Shown piece by piece: positions 40,637-49,717 of a stretch of 64,000 nt of DNA. A program made the translations under genes and the position numbers. Source of the stretch: Gordonia westfalica (GTDB taxonomy: Bacteria > Actinomycetota > Actinomycetes > Mycobacteriales > Mycobacteriaceae). The stretch lies in contig NZ_FNLM01000034.1 in assembly GCF_900105725.1 (NCBI RefSeq), forward strand, positions 3,720,001-3,784,000. Reading direction: 5' to 3'. Each line of letters opens with the position of its first letter. The stretch's first letter is position 1. The notes under the pieces are model-generated. The model did not search any database. It worked only from the letters and a program-made list of their open reading frames with translations, and was not told the origin of the DNA.

Positions 40637-42560
40637 CCGCCCAGCTCTCCTTACTGGTCAATTCACGATGTGCGGCGCGGTACTGCTGCTTCATGTCGCC
40701 GAACTTCTCCTGAAGCTCCTTGACGAGCGCGAAATGCTCACGTGCGAGCTCGATCATCTTGTCGCGATCGCGCTGGCGGTACACCACGCCCCGGCCGTCG
40801 GCCGTGGTGACGGTGACACCGTCGACGCGTCCGAGCGAGAACCAGCGCGCCTCGATCGGCGGGTAGTTCGCCTGCGGCACCTCGTGATGCCGGGGGTCGG
40901 CGGGCCGGGCGTTGTTGACCACCGAAGCGGCCAGCGCCTTGATCTTGCTGATCGGGCTCAGCGGGATCGAGGTGCCCAGATGCGTTGCCTCGCCGCTGGT
41001 TCGAGGGAGCTCGGTGGCCGACGGCAACACGACCGCGTCCGGGTACTCCTTGCGCATCGCCGCGACCTTGGGTAGCGCGGTGGGCAGCAGACTGCGGATG
41101 TGGTCGGGACCCGCGAGGAAGTCCCGGATCGCCTCGTTCTGAATGGCGACCGTCGAATACTCAAGGCACAGAAGGTGTTTCGCGGTCGCCTTGGTCATCG
41201 ACCGCAGGATGCCCTTGATGGGTCCGTCGTGGTGGATGGACGCGACGACGAGCCGGTTGCGCAGGTGGAAGTACGCCTGCCAGTCGATGGCGTCGTCCTT
41301 GTCGCTCCACGCCATGTGCCAGATCGCGATACCCGGAATCGTTGCCGTCGGGTAGCCGGCCTTGGCCGCGCGCAGCGCGAACTCCCAGTCGTCCCACTTG
41401 ATGAACAGCGGCATCGGCAGGCCGACGGCCTCGGCGCACTCGCGCGGGATCATGCACATCCACCAGCCGTTGCCCTCGACATCGATCCGGCGGTGCAGGT
41501 TCTTGGAGTTCTCGCGGTCCCGCAGCGGGTACTCGGAGAAGTTGTGGTCGTACTCGACGAACGGCGCCGCGGTCCACATGAAGTTGTCGCGGCGGATGAC
41601 CTCACCCATGCAGTGCAGGTGACTGCGGTCCTGCAGGTTGAGCATCTGCCCGCCGACGAGCATGGGGGACTTGGCGAATCGCGACATCGCGAGCGCACGG
41701 AGGATGGAGTCGGGCTCGATCGCGATGTCGTCGTCCATGTAGAGGACGTACGGGGAATCGGTGAGCCGCAGCGCCTCGTACATGATGCGCGCGTAACCGC
41801 CGGAACCGCCGAGGTTGCCCTGGTCGAAGATGTGGAGCCGATCGCCGAGGGCCGCGGCGGCCTCGGTGTATCCCGGCTCGTCGACCACCTTCTTGGTGCC
41901 CTGGTCGGGCATCATGACCGCGTCGATGACCTCGTCGACCATCGGGTCGGAGGTCAAGGCGGCCAACGCGTTCACCGCATCGGTGGGACGATTGAAGGTC
42001 GGGATGCCGATCGTGACGCGCTTGGTGTCGGCGTCGGAGGTCGGTGCGTCGATCGGCGAATACCAACCGGCGGAGACGATCTCGGTGTCGGTGTCGGTGG
42101 TGATGTCGAACCAGATCCAGCCGCCGTCCTCGAAGGGCCCGAGGTCGAGCTCGAATTCGGCCACACCGCGGCCGTTCTCGTCGGTGGCGATCAGATCGCC
42201 GCCGATGCCGATGCGCGAGCCGTCGATCTTGGAGCGGTACAGGTCGACGCGGGCCGTGCCGGTCACCTCGACGCGCAGGACCACCGAGTCCAGGATGCTC
42301 CAGCGACGCCAGTAGGCGGCCGCGAAGGCGTTGAAGTAGGTCTCGAAGCTGACCTCGGACTCGGCGCCGAGCAGCACCGACGTCCGGCTCGGAGCATGCG
42401 CCCGGCGGTTGTTGGAGTCCGACTCGAGCAGGTACAGCGACCGGACGTCGAGCGGCTCACCCGCACGCGGGAAGATGACGCGCTGCAGAAGGGCTTTCGC
42501 CTTCGACGGCCCGGTGCCCGCGTCGGGGATCTCGGACTGGTTCACGGGGGTCACCGTCAT
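40617..42560 (-). CDS. glfT2: Galactofuranosyltransferase GlfT2
   Basis: GlfT2 polymerises the galactan with alternating beta-1,5 and beta-1,6 galactofuranose from UDP-Galf on decaprenyl-linked precursors. The 647 residues match Rv3808c (637). The N-terminal beta-sandwich (about 1-180) is followed by a GT-A domain with TIGIPTFNRPTDAVNALAAL, the metal-binding YVLYMDDDIAIEPDSILRAL (DDD) and IKWDDWEFALRAAKAGYPT containing the conserved WDD. A C-terminal helical domain with MIELAREHFALVKELQEKF follows. The ATG is directly adjacent to the glf TAG stop, with CAGGAG inside glf, so translation is coupled. Confidence 0.96.
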   Translation of the reverse strand: MTVTPVNQSEIPDAGTGPSKAKALLQRVIFPRAGEPLDVRSLYLLESDSNNRRAHAPSRTSVLLGAESEVSFETYFNAFAAAYWRRWSILDSVVLRVEVTGTARVDLYRSKIDGSRIGIGGDLIATDENGRGVAEFELDLGPFEDGGWIWFDITTDTDTEIVSAGWYSPIDAPTSDADTKRVTIGIPTFNRPTDAVNALAALTSDPMVDEVIDAVMMPDQGTKKVVDEPGYTEAAAALGDRLHIFDQGNLGGSGGYARIMYEALRLTDSPYVLYMDDDIAIEPDSILRALAMSRFAKSPMLVGGQMLNLQDRSHLHCMGEVIRRDNFMWTAAPFVEYDHNFSEYPLRDRENSKNLHRRIDVEGNGWWMCMIPRECAEAVGLPMPLFIKWDDWEFALRAAKAGYPTATIPGIAIWHMAWSDKDDAIDWQAYFHLRNRLVVASIHHDGPIKGILRSMTKATAKHLLCLEYSTVAIQNEAIRDFLAGPDHIRSLLPTALPKVAAMRKEYPDAVVLPSATELPRTSGEATHLGTSIPLSPISKIKALAASVVNNARPADPRHHEVPQANYPPIEARWFSLGRVDGVTVTTADGRGVVYRQRDRDKMIELAREHFALVKELQEKFGDMKQQYRAAHRELTSKESWAGVFGIE

Positions 42561-43800
<1,240 letters not shown>

Positions 43801-43906
43801 ATTCTCCGAGCCACGGGGGACGACGTCGCGCGCCGGGTATTGTTTCGACCGTCGGTCTGCAGCCATCGGGCCCGTTCCTCTGCTTCTTCAGTAGTTCGGG
43901 GCCCCT

Positions 43907-44653
43907 GTGACGTCATCGCCCGAGGTATCGGCACCCCAGTTCGGTACACCCCCTCCATCACCGCCGGCCGCCATCACCGACCTCGTCGTCGTGGTCCCCG
44001 CCCACAACGAGCGGGCCCTGCTCCCCTCGTGCCTCGCCGCACTCGACGCCGCGATCGCCGGTCTTCGACGATCGGTGCAGGTGATCGTGGTGCTCGACTC
44101 CTGCGACGACGACTCCGCGGCGGTCGTCCCCGACCACATGACGGCTCTGCACGTGACCGCTCGGTGCGTCGGTGCCGCGCGACGGGCCGGCTTCTTCGCG
44201 GCGTCGCCGACGCCCGCCGACACGACCTGGTTCGCGACCACGGATGCCGACTCGGCGGTGCCGCCCGACTGGCTGCTCGCCCACCTGCAGGCGGCGGAGT
44301 CGGGTGCCGACGCTTTCGTGGGGATCGTCACTCCCGACGGCTTCGACGGATGGCCGCCGGGAACCGGGACGATGTTCGCCGGACGGTACGACGCCCGGCC
44401 CGGCCACCGCCACGTACACGGAGCGAATCTGGGAGTGCGCGCGAGCGCCTATGCGGCCGTCGGCGGATTCCGGGATCTGGACGCGCACGAGGACGTCGAC
44501 CTCGTCCGACGCCTGCAGGGCGCCGCCGCGCGGATCGTGTGGGGCGCGGATGCCCCGGTGCGCACCTCCACCCGACGCATCGGCCGAACGGACCACGGTT
44601 TCGCGTCCTACCTGCGACAGCTCGCCGGCCCCGCCCCCGGGACCACGCGATGA
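43907..44653 (+). CDS. Family 2 glycosyltransferase (GT-A fold)
   Basis: The 248-residue protein is a compact GT2. DLVVVVPAHNERALLPSCLA is the nucleotide-binding start, VVLDSCDDDSAAVV follows, and TWFATTDADSAVPPDWLLAH holds the metal-binding DxD. HVHGANLGVRASAYAAVGGF and AHEDVDLVRRLQGA (the ED motif, general base) complete the fold. No membrane segment or carrier domain is visible, so it acts in the cytosol. The GTG at 43907 has no clear Shine-Dalgarno sequence. It is the first gene of a four-gene operon (next gene overlaps by 4 nt) with an acyl-CoA dehydrogenase-like protein, a PIG-L deacetylase and a NodS-like methyltransferase. Donor and acceptor are unknown. Confidence 0.88.
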   Translation: MTSSPEVSAPQFGTPPPSPPAAITDLVVVVPAHNERALLPSCLAALDAAIAGLRRSVQVIVVLDSCDDDSAAVVPDHMTALHVTARCVGAARRAGFFAASPTPADTTWFATTDADSAVPPDWLLAHLQAAESGADAFVGIVTPDGFDGWPPGTGTMFAGRYDARPGHRHVHGANLGVRASAYAAVGGFRDLDAHEDVDLVRRLQGAAARIVWGADAPVRTSTRRIGRTDHGFASYLRQLAGPAPGTTR

Positions 44654-45609
44654 GCACCCACGCCGCCCACAAGATCGTCGACTCCCCGGGATTCGACCTG
44701 CCCCGACCGGGCGCAGGTGCGACGCTCGAGCGCTTCGCCGCGCTCACCCGGTTCTGCTCCGACGACATCGCCACCGGACGGCTCGTCGAGGCGCACGCGG
44801 ACGCCGACGCCATCCTCGGCGAGCTCGTCGGCGACATGGTCCGGCCGGGCGAGTTCTGGGGCGTCTGGGCCGCTCAACCGCCCGGTACGCGGGTCGACGC
44901 CCATCCCGCCGAGGCCGGCTGGGCGCTCGACGGCGTCAAGGAGTGGTGTTCCGGAGCGGGATCGTGCACCCACGCACTGGTCACCGCCGAGACCGATGCC
45001 GGCAACCGCCTGTTCGCCGTGGACCTGCGGCAACGCGGTGTGTCCGTCGACCTCTCCGCCTGGCACAGCATCGGGATGAGGGCCACCGACACCGGGACGG
45101 TCACCTTCGACGCGGTGCCCGCCACCGCGGTTGGCGAGGTCGGGGCGTATCTCAGGCGGCCCGGCTTCTGGCATGGCGGGATGGGTGTCGCGGCGTGCTG
45201 GTTCGGCGGCGCCCGCCGGGTCGCGCGCCCGCTGTACCGTGCCGTGGCCGGCACCAACGATCCTCTGCTGCGGATGCACGCCGGCGCGGTGGACGCGCAG
45301 CTCGCGACCGGATGGGCGGCGATCGAGTCCGCGGCGCGCCGGATCGACGCGAGTCCGACCGAACCGTCGCAGCGGCAGGCCTTCGGTCTGCGGTGGACCA
45401 TCGAGCAGGTCGCCACCGCGGTCGTCGACCGCGTCGGCCGCGCGCTGGGTCCGGGCCCGCTGGTCGCCGACCCCGACCATGCCCAGGCGGTCGCCGATCT
45501 GACGGTCTACATCCGGCAGTCGCACGCCGACGCCGACCTCGCCGTTCTCGGGTCGCTCCTCGACGACCGGATCCCGGGCCCCGCAGAACTCACCACGGAC
45601 GACTCATGA
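44650..45609 (+). CDS. Acyl-CoA dehydrogenase-like flavoprotein
   Basis: The 319-residue protein resembles acyl-CoA dehydrogenases but is about 60 residues shorter than the usual 380, mainly at the N-terminus. Family segments are GELVGDMVRPGEFWGVWAAQ, WCSGAGSCTHALVTAET (FAD-binding sheet), WHSIGMRATDTGTVTFDAVP and the C-terminal helix bundle with AVDAQLATGWAAIESAARRI and LGPGPLVADPDHAQAVADLT. The catalytic Glu could not be located with certainty. It overlaps the GT2 gene by 4 nt (ATGA) and is followed by PIG-L after 10 nt. In this operon it may desaturate or oxidise an acyl group or sugar adduct (inferred). Family confidence is good; activity is unknown. Confidence 0.8.
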   Translation: MSTHAAHKIVDSPGFDLPRPGAGATLERFAALTRFCSDDIATGRLVEAHADADAILGELVGDMVRPGEFWGVWAAQPPGTRVDAHPAEAGWALDGVKEWCSGAGSCTHALVTAETDAGNRLFAVDLRQRGVSVDLSAWHSIGMRATDTGTVTFDAVPATAVGEVGAYLRRPGFWHGGMGVAACWFGGARRVARPLYRAVAGTNDPLLRMHAGAVDAQLATGWAAIESAARRIDASPTEPSQRQAFGLRWTIEQVATAVVDRVGRALGPGPLVADPDHAQAVADLTVYIRQSHADADLAVLGSLLDDRIPGPAELTTDDS

Positions 45610-45619
45610 GGGAGGACGT

Positions 45620-46399
45620 ATGACCGCGGACGAAACCATGTCGGGACGGTTCGCGTCGACGCCGGTGGCGGACGCCGGGACCCCGGAGTCGGAGTGGCAG
45701 CACTGGTTCGACGGCCGCGGGCGGTGGCCGGGCGTCGACCTGCCGGTGGAGCGCCTGATCGTGTTGTCCGCGCATCCCGACGACGAGGTCCTGGGGGTGG
45801 GCGCGCTGATCTCGTCGGCCGCGCGGCGCGGGATCGAGGTGGTCACGGTGTGCCTCTCCGACGGAGCGGCGTCGCACCCCGGCTCGCCGACCCTCACCCC
45901 GGAACAGCTCGCCGCCCTGCGCCGCACCGAATTGGACACGGCGACTTCCCTGTTGGGCCTGCGCCCGTCTCGATGGTGCGGGCTCGCCGACGGCACCCTC
46001 GCCGAGCACGAGGAGGAGATCGAGGTGATCGTGACCGAGGTGCTCGCGGAGAATCCGACGGCGAGCACCGGATTGATGGCCGTGTGGGCCCACGACGGCC
46101 ATCCCGACCACGAGGCCGTGGGCCGGTGCGCGCAACGCGTCGGCGATCGGCTGGGCGTGCCGTTGTGGATGTATCCGATCTGGATGTGGCACTGGGCAAG
46201 TCCCGACGACCCGGATATTCCGTGGCAGCGGGCGCAGACCTTCGACCTCGACGACGAAGCCCTCGACCGCAAGCGCGCGGCGGTGGACGCGTTCGTCACC
46301 CAGATCTCTCCGCTGTCGGAGGCACCCGAGGACGCCGTCGTACTCGGGCCGCACATCCTCGCCCGACTCCTCCGCGACCGGGAGTTCGTCTTCGCATGA
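45620..46399 (+). CDS. PIG-L family (LmbE-like) deacetylase
   Basis: PIG-L enzymes are zinc hydrolases that remove N-acetyl groups from sugar conjugates such as GlcNAc. The 259-residue protein has the zinc motif LIVLSAHPDDEVLGVGALI near residue 52 (HPDDE) and the second zinc His in AVWAHDGHPDHEAVGRCA. RWCGLADGTLAEHEEEIE is a family loop. The C-terminal helix ends RLLRDREFVFA. ATG 45620 follows GGGAGG, and the frame overlaps the next gene by 4 nt. It is different from MshB, since it is embedded in the GT2/ACAD/methyltransferase operon. Deacetylation of a glycosylated lipid intermediate is the obvious hypothesis. Confidence 0.9.
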   Translation: MTADETMSGRFASTPVADAGTPESEWQHWFDGRGRWPGVDLPVERLIVLSAHPDDEVLGVGALISSAARRGIEVVTVCLSDGAASHPGSPTLTPEQLAALRRTELDTATSLLGLRPSRWCGLADGTLAEHEEEIEVIVTEVLAENPTASTGLMAVWAHDGHPDHEAVGRCAQRVGDRLGVPLWMYPIWMWHWASPDDPDIPWQRAQTFDLDDEALDRKRAAVDAFVTQISPLSEAPEDAVVLGPHILARLLRDREFVFA

Positions 46400-47022
46400 G
46401 CCTGCCGGACAGTTACTTCCACGACATGTACTCGACGAGTGACGATCCCTGGGGGTTCACCTCCCGGTGGTACGAGCGGCGCAAGTACGCGCTGACCCTC
46501 GCCGCTCTCACCGAGCCCCGATACCGATCTGTCTTCGAGCCGGGTTGTTCGATCGGGGTGCTCAGCGAGGGACTCGCCGGCCGCTGCGACCGCCTGCTGT
46601 GCACGGACATCAGTCCGCGGGCCGTCGACCTCGCACAGCGCCGGCTCGCCGGCCACCGACACGTCGACGTCCGCGTCGGCGACATCGTCGGCGACTGGCC
46701 GACCGAACAATTCGACCTCGTCGTTCTCAGCGAGGTGCTGTATTACCTGGACGACGCCGCGCTCGCCGGGCTCATCGCCCGCCTCCCCGCAGCCCTGAAG
46801 CCGGGCGGAGAGGTGATCGCCGTCCACTGGCGGTGGCCCGTCGAGGAGTATCCGCGGTCCGGCGACGAGGTGCACGCCGCGCTGGCGGCGTCTCCGCTGG
46901 TCATCGCGACGTCCTACTCCGACACCGACTTCCGCCTCGATGTGCTCCGATTGTCACCTGATCGATCGGTTGCGCAACGAGAGGGACTCGTCGTTTCCGC
47001 GGCACTATACGATCCGGCATAA
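46396..47022 (+). CDS. SAM-dependent methyltransferase, NodS-like
   Basis: This 208-residue class I methyltransferase resembles NodS, the N-methyltransferase of rhizobial Nod factor synthesis. YFHDMYSTSDDPWGFTSRWY is the NodS-type N-terminus. Motif I is SVFEPGCSIGVLSEGLAG (SAM binding), motif II LLCTDISPRAVDLAQRR, and the post-motif region FDLVVLSEVLYYLDDAAL. It starts inside the PIG-L gene (ATGA overlap) and ends just before the ANTAR gene. Acting after a deacetylase, N-methylation of the freed amine would parallel NodB-NodS chemistry (inferred from enzyme order only). Confidence 0.88.
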   Translation: MSLPDSYFHDMYSTSDDPWGFTSRWYERRKYALTLAALTEPRYRSVFEPGCSIGVLSEGLAGRCDRLLCTDISPRAVDLAQRRLAGHRHVDVRVGDIVGDWPTEQFDLVVLSEVLYYLDDAALAGLIARLPAALKPGGEVIAVHWRWPVEEYPRSGDEVHAALAASPLVIATSYSDTDFRLDVLRLSPDRSVAQREGLVVSAALYDPA

Positions 47023-47118
47023 TGGTTACCTCGACAATGGGTGTATCCCTTCCTGCGCTGCGCTCAGCTGTCGGTCCGGCTGAGACGCGTGGAACGCGGT
47101 CTCACGAGGAGGCAGGAG

Positions 47119-47805
47119 TTGACCGAGTTGACGGATTTCGGGGCGCAGATGACGCGCATCGCCGGCGAGATGCGTAGACAGAGTGACGACACCGAGACTG
47201 CGGTGCGTTCGATGACCAAGTATGCGGTCGATGCGATACCCGGCGCAGAGTATGCGTCGGTCACGCTGGTGTCCCATGGTGAGATCGAGACGCCCGTCGT
47301 CATCGGCGATCTGGGCGGCGAGGCCGACGAGTTGCAGCGCCGGCTCGGTGAGGGTCCGTGCATCCGGGCCGCGGTCGACGACGTGACCGTGTGGATCGAA
47401 GACATGCACACCGAAGAGCGCTGGCCGCGGTTCGCCGCCGCGGCCGCCGACATCGGCATCCGCTCGATGGCGTGCTTCTTCCTCTACCTCGACGGTGACG
47501 ACTTCGGCGCGCTCAACCTGCACAGCACGCGACCTGGTGCCTTCACATCAGAAGCACGACTCCTCGGTGAACTGTTCGCCGCGCATGCCGCGACGGCCTT
47601 CGGGGCCGTGCAGGAGAAGCAGCAGCTCCGCGCCGCCCTCAGCTCGCGCGACATCATCGGCCAAGCCAAGGGCATGATCATGGAGCGCTACAAGCTCGAT
47701 TCCGGCGAGGCGTTCGCCCTGCTGGCGCGCCTGTCGCAGGACACCAACACCAAGCTGGTCGATGTCGCGGCGCAGATCGTCGTGGCGGGTCCGGAGACCT
47801 CCTAG
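47119..47805 (+). CDS. GAF-ANTAR domain RNA-binding regulator
   Basis: The protein (228 residues from TTG 47119) has a GAF sensor (about 10-170, with EYASVTLVSHGEIETP, LGEGPCIRAAVDDVTVWIED and FLYLDGDDFGALNLHS) followed by an ANTAR domain (SSRDIIGQAKGMIMERYKLD, GEAFALLARLSQDTNTKLVD). ANTAR proteins bind paired hairpins in nascent RNA and prevent termination. TTG 47119 is preferred over 47041 because AGGAGG lies 6 nt before it and the GAF-conserved sequence begins soon after. The upstream extension is rich in Arg and Leu and looks untranslated. The gene converges with the SpoIID-like gene and the two share a CTAG across their stops. The RNA targets are unknown. Confidence 0.88.
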   Translation: MTELTDFGAQMTRIAGEMRRQSDDTETAVRSMTKYAVDAIPGAEYASVTLVSHGEIETPVVIGDLGGEADELQRRLGEGPCIRAAVDDVTVWIEDMHTEERWPRFAAAAADIGIRSMACFFLYLDGDDFGALNLHSTRPGAFTSEARLLGELFAAHAATAFGAVQEKQQLRAALSSRDIIGQAKGMIMERYKLDSGEAFALLARLSQDTNTKLVDVAAQIVVAGPETS

Positions 47806-49367
47806 CCCAGCGCGTCGTCCTTCGGGAATCCCAGCGCCGGGATGCCGCCGCGCTCCTGGAACCGCTCGAGACCCTTGCCGGCGAGGACGCGCGGTCCGGT
47901 GGCGGGGGTGAAGAACATCATCCCCTTCTCGAAGATCTGGGTGACGCCCGCGGCGTCGGGGGTCACCGTCGGGACACCGATCGCCTGACCCAGCGGCCCG
48001 GTGATCCCACCGAGGTCGGCGAACTTGCCGTCCATCGCCGAGCTGGCGATCTCCAGGAACTTCGACGATCCGGGGACGATCTGGTCGACGAACTGGCCGA
48101 AGCTGCCGAAGTCGAGTCCCAGCGACGGGCCGGACGGCCCGGTGGGCGGCTTGACGATGCGCGGCGCCGGCTGGCCCTGCACGGTGAACCACGACGACTT
48201 CAGCTGCAGCTTGGTACGCGCCTGCTCGCCGGTGACCTCGACCGTTCCGCCGGATCCGACGGCGCGCACCTTGAGCGCACGGCCGTGTTCGGCGCCGAGC
48301 CCGTTGGCCTCGACGACCTCGAAGCTCCGGAGAGCCCCTACGCCGAAGGCCGCCCCGATGCTGCCCGCGGACACGGTTGCGGTCCAGTTGTGGTTGGGCG
48401 AGACCGTGTCTCCCTCGTCGGGCACGGCCGGGAACCGGCCGCCGGCCGAGAAACCGCCGGTCGAGGCGGAGAACTCGGTGAACGCGGGCCGGCCGTTCTG
48501 CAACAGGATCTGGCCGGCCGTCGCGTCGGCCGCGACATTGGTCCGACGGTCCTCACCCGAGACGCCGCCGTAGACCTGGGAGTTCTGGGTGTCGTCGATC
48601 TTCTTGCCGCCGGCGATCGCGGCGAGCGCATAGGTCCGCGCGGCGACCGCCTGCGCCTGCAGAGCTGCGGCGCCACCGGAATCGGCCCAGGCGGGCAGGC
48701 TCTCGCGCGGGATGACGCCCTTGACGTAGTCGTCGATGTGGATGCGGTTGACCACGCGTCCACCTTCGAGGCCCAGTGCGCCTCGGTATGCCTTCTCGGA
48801 ACCACAGAACTTGAGGAACTCGGCCGCGGGCCGGTTCGGCAGCATGCTCAGCGGTTCGACGAACGTGGCCGGAACGGAGCGGATCACCCCCCCGCCGCAT
48901 CCGCTGCGGATGGTGGCCGTGCCCCCGGACAGGCTGACCGCCTGTCCGGGAGCCACCGTCTGACCTCCGACGCGCATTCCGGCGTCCGCATGCACATTCA
49001 CCGAGTTCTGACCCGTGAGGGCCACGATGATCTCGGGCCTGTCCACCTTCCCCGCGGTGGTTCCACCGTAGAAGTGGCGCAGGATCTGCTGTGCCGACCA
49101 GCCCTTACGGGCGTAGCCGTACGCACCCCATTGCCCCATTCCGCGGCCGTGGCCATGACCGTGTCCGATCAGCGTCACCGTCGACCCGACCGAAAGCTCG
49201 ACCCCGAGGGTCGATTCCGTTGAACTCGCGGCTACGAGTCCACCGGCCAGCAGTGCGGGCGCGAGCCCGGCCGCGGCCCAGGTCAGCATCTTTCCGCGGG
49301 TCCGTGCGGGCCGGGAACCGGCCGCCGGGCCGCCCGGCAGGAGCCGGCTGAATCGGGCTTTGTTCAC
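47802..49367 (-). CDS. SpoIID/LytB-type peptidoglycan protein with C-terminal LGFP-like segment
   Basis: The 521-residue protein starts with a membrane anchor (MLTWAAAGLAPALLAGGLVAA), then a SpoIID/LytB region. SpoIID family enzymes cleave denuded glycan strands in sporulation; homologues in non-sporulating actinobacteria are common. Motif segments are GHGHGHGRGMGQWGAYGYAR, GWSAQQILRHFYGGTT, IDDYVKGVIPRESLPAWADS, AAALQAQAVAARTYALA (catalytic-type Glu/Arg region) and NSQVYGGVSGEDRRT. The C-terminus FFTPATGPRVLAGKGLERFQ and GGIPALGFPKDD is LGFP-like. GTG 49367 is used; an ATG at 49379 is also possible. Four MtrA-like 9-mers lie 66-101 bp upstream. Confidence 0.85.
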   Translation of the reverse strand: MNKARFSRLLPGGPAAGSRPARTRGKMLTWAAAGLAPALLAGGLVAASSTESTLGVELSVGSTVTLIGHGHGHGRGMGQWGAYGYARKGWSAQQILRHFYGGTTAGKVDRPEIIVALTGQNSVNVHADAGMRVGGQTVAPGQAVSLSGGTATIRSGCGGGVIRSVPATFVEPLSMLPNRPAAEFLKFCGSEKAYRGALGLEGGRVVNRIHIDDYVKGVIPRESLPAWADSGGAAALQAQAVAARTYALAAIAGGKKIDDTQNSQVYGGVSGEDRRTNVAADATAGQILLQNGRPAFTEFSASTGGFSAGGRFPAVPDEGDTVSPNHNWTATVSAGSIGAAFGVGALRSFEVVEANGLGAEHGRALKVRAVGSGGTVEVTGEQARTKLQLKSSWFTVQGQPAPRIVKPPTGPSGPSLGLDFGSFGQFVDQIVPGSSKFLEIASSAMDGKFADLGGITGPLGQAIGVPTVTPDAAGVTQIFEKGMMFFTPATGPRVLAGKGLERFQERGGIPALGFPKDDALG

Positions 49368-49432
49368 TGCAGAACACATCCTTCGGTCGCGACGACACCA
49401 GCCTCGGAAGCTCCGGCGAAGGAGACTTCCGC

Positions 49433-49468
49433 ATTCGTGACTGATGTGACGATTGGGACTTCTGTGAC
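49433..49468 (-). promoter_or_regulatory. Four MtrA-like 9-bp direct repeats upstream of the SpoIID-like gene
   Basis: On the minus strand four consecutive units read GTCACAGAA, GTCCCAATC, GTCACATCA and GTCACGAAT. They resemble the units upstream of the LGFP mycolyltransferase, including the central TCCCA variant at the second position. They lie 66-101 bp before GTG 49367. Confidence 0.6.
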
Positions 49469-49559
49469 ATTAGTGAACCTCTTTCACGTTCACCAAGCCG
49501 AGCCGATCACAACCAGATCACGAGTTGTGACCGCGATCGTGACCTCACGCAAACCACCA

Positions 49560-49595
49560 GTAACACCTGCCCCATAGGTAACAAGAGTGTCACGA
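49560..49595 (+). promoter_or_regulatory. MtrA-like direct repeats upstream of the amidase
   Basis: On the plus strand consecutive 9-mers read GTAACACCT, GCCCCATAG, GTAACAAGA and GTGTCACGA. GTAAC and GTCAC at 49578 and 49589 are also spaced as in the Streptomyces MtrA consensus GTNAC-N6-GTNAC (from memory). They lie 123-158 bp upstream of GTG 49718. Confidence 0.5.
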
Positions 49596-49717
49596 GTGGA
49601 CCGCCGTCGGCGTGTGTCGTGTCGCGCGACACCCGATGAGCACCACGATGGCGGCCGACCCCGAGCACGCCTCGACGCCGCCCGGCGCACGAGGCTGCGT
49701 ACACGCGAGGAGACCCC

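Larger units (their letters stand above)
49368..49717. other. 350-bp divergent promoter region between the SpoIID-like gene and the PGRP amidase
   Basis: No gene is seen. It contains four 9-bp MtrA-like units on the minus strand (49433-49468), the inverted repeat GTGAA-N5-TTCAC (49473-49487), the inverted repeat TCACAAC-N10-GTTGTGA (49507-49530) and three to four MtrA-like units on the plus strand (49560-49595). It reads as a shared control region for two wall enzymes. Confidence 0.6.

Noticed and set aside
47802..49367. Sporulation in this organism, suggested by the SpoIID-like gene
   Set aside because: SpoIID/LytB-type domains are widespread in non-sporulating actinobacteria, and no other sporulation gene is seen.
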